Shown here in pieces: positions 54,980-64,000 of a stretch of 64,000 bases of DNA (its first letter is position 1; every line of letters begins with the position of its first letter). The DNA comes from Rhizobium sp. RCAM05350 (GTDB lineage: Bacteria > Pseudomonadota > Alphaproteobacteria > Rhizobiales > Rhizobiaceae). The notes beneath the pieces were generated by a model. That model was given only the letters and a program-made list of their open reading frames with translations, had not been told where the DNA came from and did not search any database. A program made the position numbers and the translations under genes. The stretch spans positions 186,001 to 250,000 of the forward strand of contig CP087973.1 in the NCBI GenBank assembly GCA_024426085.1, in the 5' to 3' direction.

Positions 54980-56425
54980 ATGACAATCGGTATCGTTTCG
55001 GCCGCCTATATCTCCGCGGCTGTTCTCTTCATCCTGTCGCTTGGCGGGCTCTCTGGCCAGGAAAGCGCCAAGCGCGCCGTCTGGTACGGCATTGTCGGCA
55101 TGGCGCTCGCCATCGTCGCCACCATCCTCGGTCCGATGATCGACAAGACGGTCGGCACCTGGTTGATCATCCTGTTGATGATCGTGGGTGGCTCGATCGT
55201 CGGTTATTACGTCGCGTCGCGCGTCCAGATGACCGAGATGCCGCAGCTTGTCGCGGCACTGCATTCCTTCGTGGGCCTTGCTGCCGTGTTCATCGGCTTC
55301 AGCGCCCATATCGAGGCCGGCCAGGTCGCCGGTATGGACGAAGTGTCACGATCGGCCCTGTCCGGCTTTGCTGGCATCCTCGCCCATAAAAGTCTGGTCG
55401 AAGTTGCCATTATGAAGGTCGAGGTCTTTCTCGGCGTGTTCATCGGCGCGGTTACCTTCACCGGCTCGGTCGTCGCCTTCGGCAAGCTGGCCGGCAAGGT
55501 CGACGGTAAGGCGAGGAAACTACCCGGCGGCCATTTCCTCAATGCGGCGGCCGCCATCATGTCGCTGCTGCTGCTCATAATGTATGCCAACGGTGCTGGC
55601 GCATGGACACTCATTGCCATGACGCTTCTCGCCTTCTTCATCGGCTATCACCTGATCAGGGGCATCGGCGGGGCCGACATGCCGGTCGTCGTCTCTATGC
55701 TGAACTCCTATTCCGGCTGGGCGGCAGCGGCGATCGGGTTCACGCTCGGCAACGATTTGCTGATCGTCGTCGGTGCTCTGGTCGGCTCTTCCGGTGCGAT
55801 CCTCTCCTACATCATGTGCAAAGCGATGAACCGCTCCTTCGTCTCGGTCATCCTCGGCGGCTTCGGCGGCACGACGGGTCCGGCCATGGAAATCTCGGGC
55901 GAACAGATCGCCATCGATGCCGATGGGGTCGCGGCCGCCCTCAACGATGCGGACTCGATCGTCATCGTGCCGGGCTACGGCATGGCGGTGGCGCAGGCGC
56001 AGCAATCGGTCTCCGAACTCACCCGCAAGCTTAGGGCCGCCGGCAAGACCGTGCGCTTTGCCATCCACCCCGTCGCCGGCCGCCTGCCGGGCCACATGAA
56101 CGTGCTGCTTGCCGAGGCCAAGGTGCCCTACGACATCGTGCTAGAAATGGACGAGATCAACGACGATTTCTCAAACACAGATGTCGTCATCGTCATCGGC
56201 TCCAACGACATCGTCAACCCGGCCGCCCAAGACGACCCAAATTCGCCGATCGCCGGCATGCCAGTGCTCGAGGTCTGGAGGGCCAGGCAGGTCTTTGTCT
56301 CCAAGCGCGGTCAGGGCACAGGCTATTCGGGCATCGAGAACCCGCTATTCTTCAAGGACAATACGCGCATGTTCTATGGAGACGCGAAAAAGTCCATCGA
56401 CGGCCTTTTGCCGGCGATCGCCTAG
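54980..56425 (+). CDS. pntB: NAD(P) transhydrogenase beta subunit PntB
   Basis: The 481-residue subunit has eight or nine membrane helices (for example [20 protein letters not shown] and [20 protein letters not shown]) and the C-terminal NADP-binding domain III with [40 protein letters not shown] and [18 protein letters not shown]. These are signature PntB segments. It starts 16 bases after pntA. Placing pntAB beside two dehydrogenases suggests it converts the NADH they make into NADPH (inference). The gene is intact. Confidence 0.92.
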   Translation: MTIGIVSAAYISAAVLFILSLGGLSGQESAKRAVWYGIVGMALAIVATILGPMIDKTVGTWLIILLMIVGGSIVGYYVASRVQMTEMPQLVAALHSFVGLAAVFIGFSAHIEAGQVAGMDEVSRSALSGFAGILAHKSLVEVAIMKVEVFLGVFIGAVTFTGSVVAFGKLAGKVDGKARKLPGGHFLNAAAAIMSLLLLIMYANGAGAWTLIAMTLLAFFIGYHLIRGIGGADMPVVVSMLNSYSGWAAAAIGFTLGNDLLIVVGALVGSSGAILSYIMCKAMNRSFVSVILGGFGGTTGPAMEISGEQIAIDADGVAAALNDADSIVIVPGYGMAVAQAQQSVSELTRKLRAAGKTVRFAIHPVAGRLPGHMNVLLAEAKVPYDIVLEMDEINDDFSNTDVVIVIGSNDIVNPAAQDDPNSPIAGMPVLEVWRARQVFVSKRGQGTGYSGIENPLFFKDNTRMFYGDAKKSIDGLLPAIA

Positions 56426-56519
56426 AACCAGGTGGCTAGGCAGCGGGCTCACTGTTTCTTTGGAGATTTCGGATGTTGTAATAACCATAGTCTTCAGCGG
56501 ATAGCAGAACATTCCTCTT

Positions 56520-57662
56520 TTAAGCCATGCGAAGCCTCAGCGCGTTCTTGTATCCCTCAATGTCTATCGCATTCCACGACGCTCCGGATTCAATAGCTGC
56601 CCGTACGACGGCAGGTGCAACCTCACTCAACAGCCGGGGATCGAATGGCGATGGAATGATATAGTCTCGACCGAAAGAGAGATCTTTGCCGTGAATGCAC
56701 TTGACGCTCTCCGGCACCTCCGCGCGAGCAAGGTGAGCAAGAGCGGACGCGCACGCAATCTTCATCTTGTCGTTGATTTCTCTTGCTTTCGCATCGAGCG
56801 CTCCCCGGAATATGTAGGGGAAGCAGAGAACATTGTTCACCTGATTAGGGTAGTCAGATCGACCAGTGGCGACAATCGCATCGCTGCGAGCCTCAAGAGC
56901 TTCCTCCGGAGTGATCTCGGGGTCTGGATTGGCCAAGGCGAAGATAATCGGATCATTGCCCATGGCGCGCACCATCTGTTTTGTCAGGGCCTCCTTGACC
57001 GAAACCCCGATGAAGGCGTCGGCTCCGACCAGTGCCTCTGGCAATGTTCTTGCGGAGGTATCGACTGCCAGTTCGAACTTCCAACGGTTCATACCATTTT
57101 CGCGACCGGCCCAGACGGTCCCCTGTGAGTCGCACAGGATGGTATTTTTCGGAGAAGCACCTATCGCATGTAAAAGCTTCAAGCACGCAATTCCCGCCGC
57201 GCCTGCGCTGTTGAGCACGATTTTAGCGTTTTCGATCGTCTTGCCCGCGAGCTTCAGTGCATTGATCAAACCGGCGGCACAGACAACAGCGGTTCCATGC
57301 TGGTCGTCGTAAAAAACCGGGATGTCCATTATTTTGTTTAGTTGCTCCTCAATTAGTAAGCATTCAGGAGCCTTGATATCCTCACGATTAATGCCGCCGA
57401 ATGTCGGCTGCATCAAATGGATCGCCTTGACCAGTTCATCTACCTTTTCCGAGTCCAGCTCGATGTCGATGGCATTGATATCCGCGAAGGGCTTGAAGAG
57501 AGCAGCTTTGCCTTCCATAACGGGTTTGGAAGCAAGGGCGCCGAGATTACCTAGACCCAGAATTGCCGTTCCGTTTGAGATGACGGCGACCATGTTGCCT
57601 TTGACGGTATAATCGTAAGCAGCGTCAGAGCATTTTGCAATGGCACGAACCGGGTGAGCCAT
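56520..57662 (-). pseudogene. NADP-type malic enzyme, N-terminus missing at a junction with the chemoreceptor gene
   Basis: The frame begins MAHPVRAIAKCSDAAYDYTV and has all later malic-enzyme landmarks: GNMVAVISNGTAILGLGNLG, PVFYDDQHGTAVVCAAGLIN, IVLNSAGAAGIACLKLL and RSDYPNQVNNVLCFPYIFRG. In the family this is preceded by about 50 residues ending YSPGVA, of which only SPG-A-type codons remain. The base just upstream is the stop of the chemoreceptor gene. The catalytic Tyr of that N-terminal part is absent. I infer a 5'-truncated gene joined to the receptor by deletion. Confidence 0.6.
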
Positions 57663-57674
57663 GCCTGGGCTGTC

Positions 57675-60168
57675 CTATCGCTTACGTGTGCTGAGCTCAA
57701 CGACGTCGGCTGCCCAGCCTTGGTTGATGTTGAGCGTAAAGCGGCCAACCAGCGACGTGAGCGCTTGCGCCTTCTCTGCCAGCTTCACGCTCTCGTCGCT
57801 CGTCCGCGCGACCATCGTCTGGTTTTGCTGGTTGACAATGTCCAACTGACTGACTGAAGCGTTGACCTCCGCAATCGCGGCCGCCTGCTCATGCGTCGCC
57901 GTGGCGATGTCGCTTATGTGGTGTGTCACCACCCGGATTTGCGCGTTGATGGAATCAAGCGCGTTTTTTGTTTCGGATATGAGCGAAGCGCCGGTTTCAA
58001 CTTCACGGCTTGCGTTTTCGGTTAGTTCCTTGATTTGCTTGGCGGCGTCCGCCGACTTTTGCGCCAGCTCGCGGACTTCATGGGCAACGACCGCGAATCC
58101 TTTCCCGGCATCGCCGGCGCGTGCAGCTTCGATCCCGGCGTTCAATGCCAGAAGGTTTGTCTGGAAGGCGATTTCGTCAATAACGGCAATGATCTGCTGA
58201 ATTTCAAGTGACGCTCCCTCAATCCGGGTCATCGCATCCATCGTCGATTTTACGATAGTGACCGACGCACCGGATCGCTGAAGCGTGTCGTTCGCGGCAA
58301 GATTTGCTTGCTTTGCACGATCCGCGGATGATTGCACCGTCGCGGCGATCTGTTCGACGGCGCTCGCCACTTCCTCCAGTTCCGCGGTTTGCGCTTCGGT
58401 TCTCTTCGCCAAAGCGTGTGCTGCCGATTGAAGCTCCAACCCGCTATCATTAATTTCGTCGGCGTTGTAGCGAATCTCGAACATCGCACCGTGCAAACGC
58501 TCGATCGACGCATTGAAATCTAGGCGCAACTGTTCAAGCTGGCTAGTAAAAGGGGTTTTGATCTTTTCCGAAAGATCTCCCTTCGCAAGGCGTTCCAGAC
58601 CATTTCCGAGTGCTATAACCGCTCGGTTGATTTCCTGAGCAAGGCTCTCCTTCTCCGCCTCGTAGCGTGACCGTTCGACATCGGTCTGGCGCCGATGCTC
58701 CGCGCTCTCCAGTTCAACCCGCTCTTTTGAAACGGCATTCGTTTTGAAAACCGCCAAGGCGCGTGCCATTTCGCCGATCTCGTCGCTTCTGGTTTCTCCC
58801 ACGACATTGGTGTCCAGCCGGCCGTCGGCCAGGCGCCGCATGGCCGAGGTGATGCGGATGATAGGGCCTTTGAGCGTGATGATCATCACGGCTGCCCCAA
58901 TGATGGCCGCGAGAACACCGATAGCTGTCGCTGCGGCGGAATAGTTGTTCGCTTTGGTGCCTTCGACTTTCGCGACCTGCTTTTGAAGCTCCGCGAAACG
59001 TGTCAGAGCCTGCCACGAACGATCAATCTCCTCGCCGACCTCGAGACGCCTCGTCCTTTTCTCATCATTGATGGCGGTCAGCTCGGCACCGGTGTCGGAA
59101 AGGCTCTTCAATGCTGTATCGAGCGTTGCTTTCTGGATTAGCCCCGCCCCGAGTCCAAGCTTTAACAGCGATGATACGGCATCTCCGGTCTGGCCCGACT
59201 TCATTGTCAATCGACGGAACACGTCGCTCCTCGGATCATCCATGAACGAGGCGGCAACAATTTGAATATAGAAGATCGACGTGCTGACTTGGCGGCTTGC
59301 CTTGGAAAGCTGCTCCACTATTTTCGCCTGGCTCGCCGTCGGATTGGCGGCGCTGGGGAAATCCTTGGAAGAAAGCGTGACCAGGTCGTTGGCGAATTTC
59401 CCGATCGCGTCGCTCGCTTGATCCATTTCGGAGAGGGTCGCCGCACGTGTTAGCAAAGATAGGAGATTATCCGCTTTCGGCTTGAGTTCTTTATCGAGCT
59501 TGAGGCTCGAAATCTGGTCGCGCAAACCTGCCGCTTCCTTGCCGAGCAAACTGATTTTCGACTGTTCGTCTGCAAGCGACGAGTATCTTCGGGCGTAGTC
59601 GCTGAGGATAGCCGAGGCCGAGGCTATCGCATTGTTCGTTTCAACCTGTAAAAGGCGTGCCTCCTGTTTTCGAAGTGTTCCCTTCTGGATTCGTTCGACC
59701 TTTTCCGTCATTGTCAGTTCGATGCCGAGAAGAAGCTGGAGTGCGTCACTGAGGCGTGCGCGTGCTTCGTCATCGCGCTTTTGAAGTGATCGGAGCGCGG
59801 TGACGTACCCCTGAATGAGAGTGGCGCCGTCGGCTGCCTCCTTAAGCTCGGCCTGGTTGTTCGACGGCGCGTTTATCTGAGCTTGGGCGCCTTTGATGGC
59901 GGTCTCTAGATCGGAGATCCGGCTCGTCACTTCCAAGGAAAGCCGCTTCGTCGGGACGAGACAAAAATGCGTCGATCGAACCATTGACCTCCTTGAACCC
60001 GCTTAGCGACGAGACAACGCTGTTGGAGACCTCGATTCTGGTCTGAAGAATAGATGAACTGTAGAGGCCGATCAGTCCGACGACACAGATGCTTGCGATG
60101 AACGGAAGCAACAAAATCAGGACTTTTGTCTGGATGCGAAACTTTCCGAAAAGATAGTCTATTTTCAT
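57675..60168 (-). CDS. Methyl-accepting chemotaxis protein, frameshifted near the N-terminus
   Basis: ATG 60168 (GAGGGGAAAAC upstream) starts MKIDYLFGKFRIQTKVLIL with membrane helix 1 (LLPFIASICVVGLIGLYSSS). One extra base near 59935 separates it from the rest. A helical sensor domain of about 300 residues follows, then membrane helix 2 (AIGVLAAIIGAAVMIITL), HAMP (GPIIRITSAMRRLADGRLDT) and the signaling domain with the hairpin tip AFQTNLLALNAGIEAARAGD and GKGFAVVAHEVRELA. It ends LSTRKR at the junction with the malic enzyme. About 830 residues. Confidence 0.85.
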
Positions 60169-60484
60169 GTTTTCCCCTCGCGCAAAAAAGTCGAGCGTCG
60201 GAGGACCATACACGCGCTAGCCCTACAGGCTGCCGGTGGGGGCAGCTTTCGGTCTTGGTGCGTGGTAATCGAGCACTAGCACATTCGGCCGACACTCGAT
60301 CTGGGCGCAGACGCCAATAGCTCGATCCGCTGGTCACCCACGAAGCCGCTGCGCGATGTCTCGCTCGAACAAAGCGACAGACGCAATCGTGGCGCCTAAG
60401 CAAGCAGCTTAGGGATACGCGGCAATCGTTATGGTGCCGGCGGTTCTGCCCACAGGGGCAGGCGTGACCTTGCCCGTTGCGGTT

Positions 60485-60520
60485 CGGGGTCCCTCCGCTC
60501 GATGTGACGGAAGGACCCCG
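60485..60520 (-). terminator. Hairpin downstream of the sugar ABC transporter ATPase gene
   Basis: CGGGGTCC...GGACCCCG form an 8-bp arm, with further CCG/CGG pairing inside and one mismatch. It lies just 14 bases beyond the ATPase stop on the minus strand, so it may end that transcript. No U run follows. The rest of 60169-60484, between the chemoreceptor and this hairpin, holds no recognisable gene. Confidence 0.5.
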
Positions 60521-60533
60521 GGCCTCAGGAGGA

Positions 60534-61618
60534 TTACGCGAGCAACTCGCCTGTCGCTTCGTCGTAGATGAGAAGCTTTTCAGGCGGGAAGTTTAGCTTG
60601 ACGACATCTCCCGCCGAGCAGGAACCGGGCTGGAGCCGGGCGAGAACCTCGCTCGAGCCCAGCTTGAAGAGACTGAGGTTATCTGAGCCAGTTGGCTCGA
60701 CGAGATCAATGGTGACCGTCAAAACGTTCGGGCCGTTCGGAGATCCCAGTGCGATTGTCTCGGGGCGCACACCAAGCAGGACAGGCCGGTCTATCACCGC
60801 GCTAATCGAGGACATGACATGATCCGGCAGTGTCAGCCGCGTATCGCTGTTGGCGACAACAAAGGACGCGGTGCCTGCCTTCCGTTCGACAGTTCCTTTC
60901 ACCAGATTCATCGGGGAGAGCCGATGAATCTGGCAACAAAGACGTTGCTCGGCCGGTCATATATCTCCTGGGGCGCGCCAACCTGCTGAACGACGCCGCC
61001 ACTCATGACGACAACCTTTGTCGCCAGTGTCATAGCCTCGACCTGGTCATGCGTGACGTAAACGATCGTGGCATCGAGCCGCGTATGGAGCTTCTTTAGC
61101 TCCGTTCGCATTTCGACACGCAACTGAGCGTCGAGATTCGAAAGTGGTTCATCGAAAAGAAACACCTTCGGATCTCTTACTAGCGCCCGGCCCATTGCGA
61201 CACGCTGGCGCTGACCGCCCGACAACTGACTCGGCTTCCGGTCGAGTAGTGTGTCGAGCTTCAGGATTTTGGCCACGTTCTGAACTGCCTTATCCTGCTC
61301 AGCGACCGGAACGCCGCGAACTTTCATTCCGAAACGCAGATTGCCGGCGACCGTCATGCTTGGATAGAGCGCGTAGGATTGAAACACCATCGCGATGTTT
61401 CGGTCTTTCGGCTCCATTTTTGTAATGTCCGCGCCATCGATCAGGATGCTGCCTTCCGAAGGCGCGTCGAGACCTGCGATGATGTTGAGGAGCGTCGACT
61501 TCCCACAGCCGGAGGGTCCGAGCAGAACAAGGAACTCTCCTTTGCGAGCCGTCAGGTCTACACGCTTGAGGACGTTCAGCGCACCATAAGACTTTTGAAT
61601 CGCTGCAATATTGAGCAT
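60534..61618 (-). CDS. Maltose/glycerol-3-phosphate-type sugar ABC transporter ATPase (MalK/UgpC-like), frameshifted
   Basis: The ATPase half has Walker [18 protein letters not shown], the Q-loop [12 protein letters not shown], the signature [17 protein letters not shown], Walker [20 protein letters not shown] and [16 protein letters not shown]. One C missing near 60914 joins it to the regulatory TOBE/OB domain ([17 protein letters not shown] and [20 protein letters not shown]). About 361 residues, normal for MalK. It energises the two permeases encoded upstream on the same strand. Confidence 0.85.
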
Positions 61619-61622
61619 GACC

Positions 61623-62526
61623 TTAACCCTTTACAGAACCCATGGTGAGACCACGGATGAAATACTTGCCAGCGAATACGTAGAGGAAGAGCGTTGGCAG
61701 CGCGGCGAGGAGCGCAGCCGCCATGTGCACGTTGTACGGACGTTCGCCAGTTGTGGTGTTCACCACGTTATTAAGTGCAACCATGATTGGGGCACCACGC
61801 CCAAATGTAAGGGCTGAACCGAACAAGAAGTCATTCCAGACATTGGTGAACTGGAAGATGATTGCGACCATGAGGATCGGCACTGATATCGGCAGCATTA
61901 CGCTGAAAAAAATCCGGAAGAAACCCGCTCCATCGACCTTTGCCGCCCGGACCAGTTCCGGTGGTAGTGTGAGATAAAAGGAACGGGCGAACGCGGTTGT
62001 AAACGGGATGCCGTAGATGGCATGGGTAAGGCCCAAACCCAACAACGTGCCTGAAAGGCCCATCGCGCCAAGCGTTTGGGCCAGCAGGGATGAGAATGGC
62101 CTGGTAAGGGGTGAATGCCCCCAACAGGATAAGGCCAAACACCAGCCGCTTCATGGGGAAATCGAACTGCGTGAGCGCGTAGCCGTTCAATGCCCCGACG
62201 AAAGTTGCCACAAGCACGGATGGAATCACCATCATGAATGTATTCGCGTAGAACCCGCGAATACCAACGCATTCTACTCCGACACACGCGGACTGCCACG
62301 CGGTCACCCACGGTTCGATCGTCAAAGGGGTCGGCCACGATAGCAGTGTGCCGGCACGAACATCGTCCATGGTCTTCAGCGAAGTCAGGACCATGACCAC
62401 GAGCGGCAGTAGGTAGAAGAGGGCGAAGGCAATCAACACGCCATAGGTAATAATACGGCCGATCGCCACCTTTCTGCGCGCTGCCTGGGTAACCAGGCGG
62501 GTACGGGCGGCCGCATCAACGTTCAT
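61623..62526 (-). CDS. Sugar ABC transporter permease (MalG-like), frameshifted
   Basis: The N-terminal frame has [20 protein letters not shown] and [20 protein letters not shown]. One extra base near 62088 joins it to [20 protein letters not shown], then the EAA loop [20 protein letters not shown] and [20 protein letters not shown], and [15 protein letters not shown] at the end, the classic MalG tail. About 301 residues. It overlaps the MalF-like gene by 11 bases. Confidence 0.82.
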
Positions 62527-63407
62527 TTTTTCTCTCGCTTTTTAATTCGTTGATGATGAACGGTCCCATCACAAGCAGGACCACGACGAAAATCATCACA
62601 CCGCCGGCGGCAGCGAAACCGAGCCTGCTTCTGCCAAATGCGAACTGGTAGAAGAAGTTCGTGGGCAGGTCGCTCGAAAAGCCAGGTCCGCCCCCTGTCA
62701 TGGCGACCATCAAGTCGAAACAGCGCAAGGCAAGCGCGACGAGAACAATGGAAGAGGTAAAAGCGCCGGCCGCAGGAGAGGCAGAATTACGCTCATATAG
62801 ACCTGGTGGGTCGACGCGCCCTCCATGCGGGCTGCACGCACAATCTCCGTGTCCACCCCACGCAATGCTGCAAGGAAAATCGCCATGGCAAAGCCAGAAC
62901 TTTGCCAGATTGCCGCGATCGCCAAGGTGTAGATCGAAAATTGGGGGTTGATAATCCAGTCGAAAGAGAAGCTTTCAGAAACCCCAACCACGCACCATCT
63001 TCTCCAAACCCAGGCCAGGGTTCAACATCCATTTCCATGCGGTCCCGGTCACGATCATCGAGATCGCCATAGGGTAGAGGTAGACCGTTCGGATGGCGTT
63101 CTCGGCTCGAACGTTCTGGTCGATGAGAATCGCTTGAACAAGGCCGATGGCGAGGGACGATAGGACGAAAACGCATGAAAAGATTGCTAGGTTCGTGACC
63201 GATGCAATCCAGCGCGTTCTGCCAAAGAAGGACGTATTGGTTCAGGCCGACGGACTTGTAGCTTGGAGCGATGGTCGAGTTCGTCAATGAAAGAATGAAG
63301 GATCCGCCGATGAAACCATAGACGAAGACAAGCAGGACCAAACCGCTTGGCAGGACTGTCAGCACGTTGGCGTGCCGACGTGCAAATGATGAAACTGCGG
63401 TAATCAA
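62516..63407 (-). CDS. Sugar ABC transporter permease (MalF-like), three frameshifts
   Basis: TTG 63407 (AGGAGAAG upstream) begins ITAVSSFARRHANVLTVLPS and membrane segment GLVLLVFVYGFIGGSFIL. Four frames are needed: breaks lie near 63215, 62977 and 62766. Joined, it reads RWIASVTNLAIFSCVFVLSS, YPMAISMIVTGTAWKWMLNP, IWQSSGFAMAIFLAALRGVD, the EAA-type loop RAARMEGASTHQVYMSVILP and MTGGGPGFSSDLPTNFFYQF. About 298 residues. It is the second half of the sugar pore. Confidence 0.78.
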
Positions 63408-63454
63408 GAAACTTCTCCTGCGGCAGCAAACGAGCGCCACCGATGCAACCGACA

Positions 63455-63489
63455 TTGACGGAGGCGCCTAACGTAGACACCTCCGTCAA
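63455..63489 (-). terminator. Hairpin between the sugar-binding protein and MalF-like genes
   Basis: TTGACGGAGG and CCTCCGTCAA are exact reverse complements (10 bp) with a 15-base loop. It stands between the binding-protein stop and the first permease. As in the ribose-type operon, it probably protects binding-protein mRNA and lowers read-through. Confidence 0.6.
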
Positions 63490-63497
63490 GCGCCGCT

Positions 63498-64000
63498 TTA
63501 AAGTGTCGATAGGCCTTCGAGAATCGCGTCGACAGCCTGCTTGGATGTCATGTTCGGATCTGCGGCGAACTGGGTCACGACGTCCTCGTAGACGCCCCGA
63601 ACATTGGTTGGTTGGGCCGAGTTCTGAGCGAACGATGCGACCATGCTGTCGGTCTTGATCGCCGCCTCTCGGTCCTTAATGGCTTTTTGGCCACACGGTG
63701 TGAATGTATCCCCGCTGATATCGACGCGAGCCGGGATAGATCCCTTGAGGACGTTGAACTCGGCTTGAACTTTAGGATCTTCCGTCACCTTCAGTGAGGA
63801 TCATCTGAGCTGCGACCTGACTGTCGGAGAGGCCTGTGAAGAAACCCCAGATGTCCGCGTTCCAGCTGACGACGCCGGTTGTGCCGGGGCTGTCGGCGCA
63901 GACGTAATCCTTGTCTGCCACCTTATCGGAAGCTACGAATTCGCCGAGCGCCCAATCGCCCATGATCTGCATGGCGGCATCGCCCTTCATCACCATCGCT
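63498..64000 (-). CDS. Sugar ABC transporter extracellular binding protein, C-terminal part (continues past window), frameshifted
   Basis: Only the last 165 or so residues are inside the window. They read AMQIMGDWALGEFVASDKVA, GVVSWNADIWGFFTGLSDSQ and, after one extra G near 63787, AEFNVLKGSIPARVDISGDT, DREAAIKTDSMVASFAQNSA and KQAVDAILEGLSTL. The pattern MxxMGDWA...KGSIPAR is typical of family 1 solute-binding proteins for oligosaccharides. The gene would start beyond position 64000 on the minus strand and head this operon. Confidence 0.8.

Noticed and set aside
1..64000. tRNA, rRNA or CRISPR arrays.
   Set aside because: No cloverleaf-like sequence, rRNA segment or regularly spaced long repeat was seen on reading through.

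Overview
The window looks like accessory (plasmid or chromid) DNA of a Rhizobiaceae-type alphaproteobacterium. That is inferred from high GC, Shine-Dalgarno-led genes, many solute-binding-protein transporters each with a local GntR, LacI or TetR regulator, a hydroxyproline-type (hyp) gene set, and MipA-, CorA- and GlxA-type proteins as found in rhizobia. No rRNA, tRNA or CRISPR was seen. About 45 one- or two-base indels interrupt otherwise well conserved genes, often in short G, C or A runs. I read most of them as likely sequence errors and describe each such locus as one gene. True remnants (missing ends, lost key residues, IS scars) are marked as pseudogenes.

Layout. 1-8.2 kb (+): the end of a LivF-type ATPase gene, then a catabolic operon for a CoA-linked substrate: E1 alpha, E1 beta, enoyl-CoA hydratase, E2, acyl-CoA dehydrogenase, acyl-CoA ligase and a TetR regulator. 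8.3-16.8 kb (+): small envelope and unknown proteins, an OmpR-type two-component system, and three paralogous receiver-like small proteins. 16.9-27.4 kb (-): a ten-gene operon-like set with a GntR regulator, a DapA-like lyase, an aldehyde dehydrogenase, an FAD oxidase, a quaternary-amine ABC importer, an epimerase and a GlxA regulator. It resembles hydroxyproline or hydroxyproline-betaine catabolism. 27.5-29.6 kb: a ferredoxin-domain remnant and an IS701-like element. 29.6-37.7 kb: a sugar-acid locus (enolase-family dehydratase, DapA-like lyase, GntR) divergent from a dipeptide-type ABC importer. 37.9-39.4 kb: a scar of IS66, aldo/keto reductase and flavin monooxygenase pieces. 39.4-47.2 kb: a LacI-regulated ribose-type importer with two polyol dehydrogenases, ending in a sugar kinase cut off after 26 codons. 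47.2-50.2 kb: CorA and efflux remnants, a MipA outer-membrane protein, and two more receiver-like genes. 50.2-57.7 kb: LacI, a HisD-like dehydrogenase, an SDR, pntAB, and a malic enzyme lacking its N-terminus. 57.7-64 kb (-): a chemoreceptor and a MalEFGK-type sugar importer that runs off the window.

The most interesting signal is a gene family joined to a promoter element. Five small pseudo-receiver genes (starts at 10231, 11197, 16349, 49476 on the minus strand, and 49791) share a fold pattern like response-regulator receivers but lack the phospho-acceptor Asp. Each is preceded by 10-bp-phased repeats of the type (C/G/A)AACAnnnnn. Exactly 16 nt after the last repeat comes a -10-like hexamer, and the start codon follows 23-30 nt later. 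Such 10-bp tandem half-sites are what OmpR-class regulators bind, and an OmpR-type regulator and kinase sit inside the first cluster (11679-13736). This suggests an undescribed regulon.
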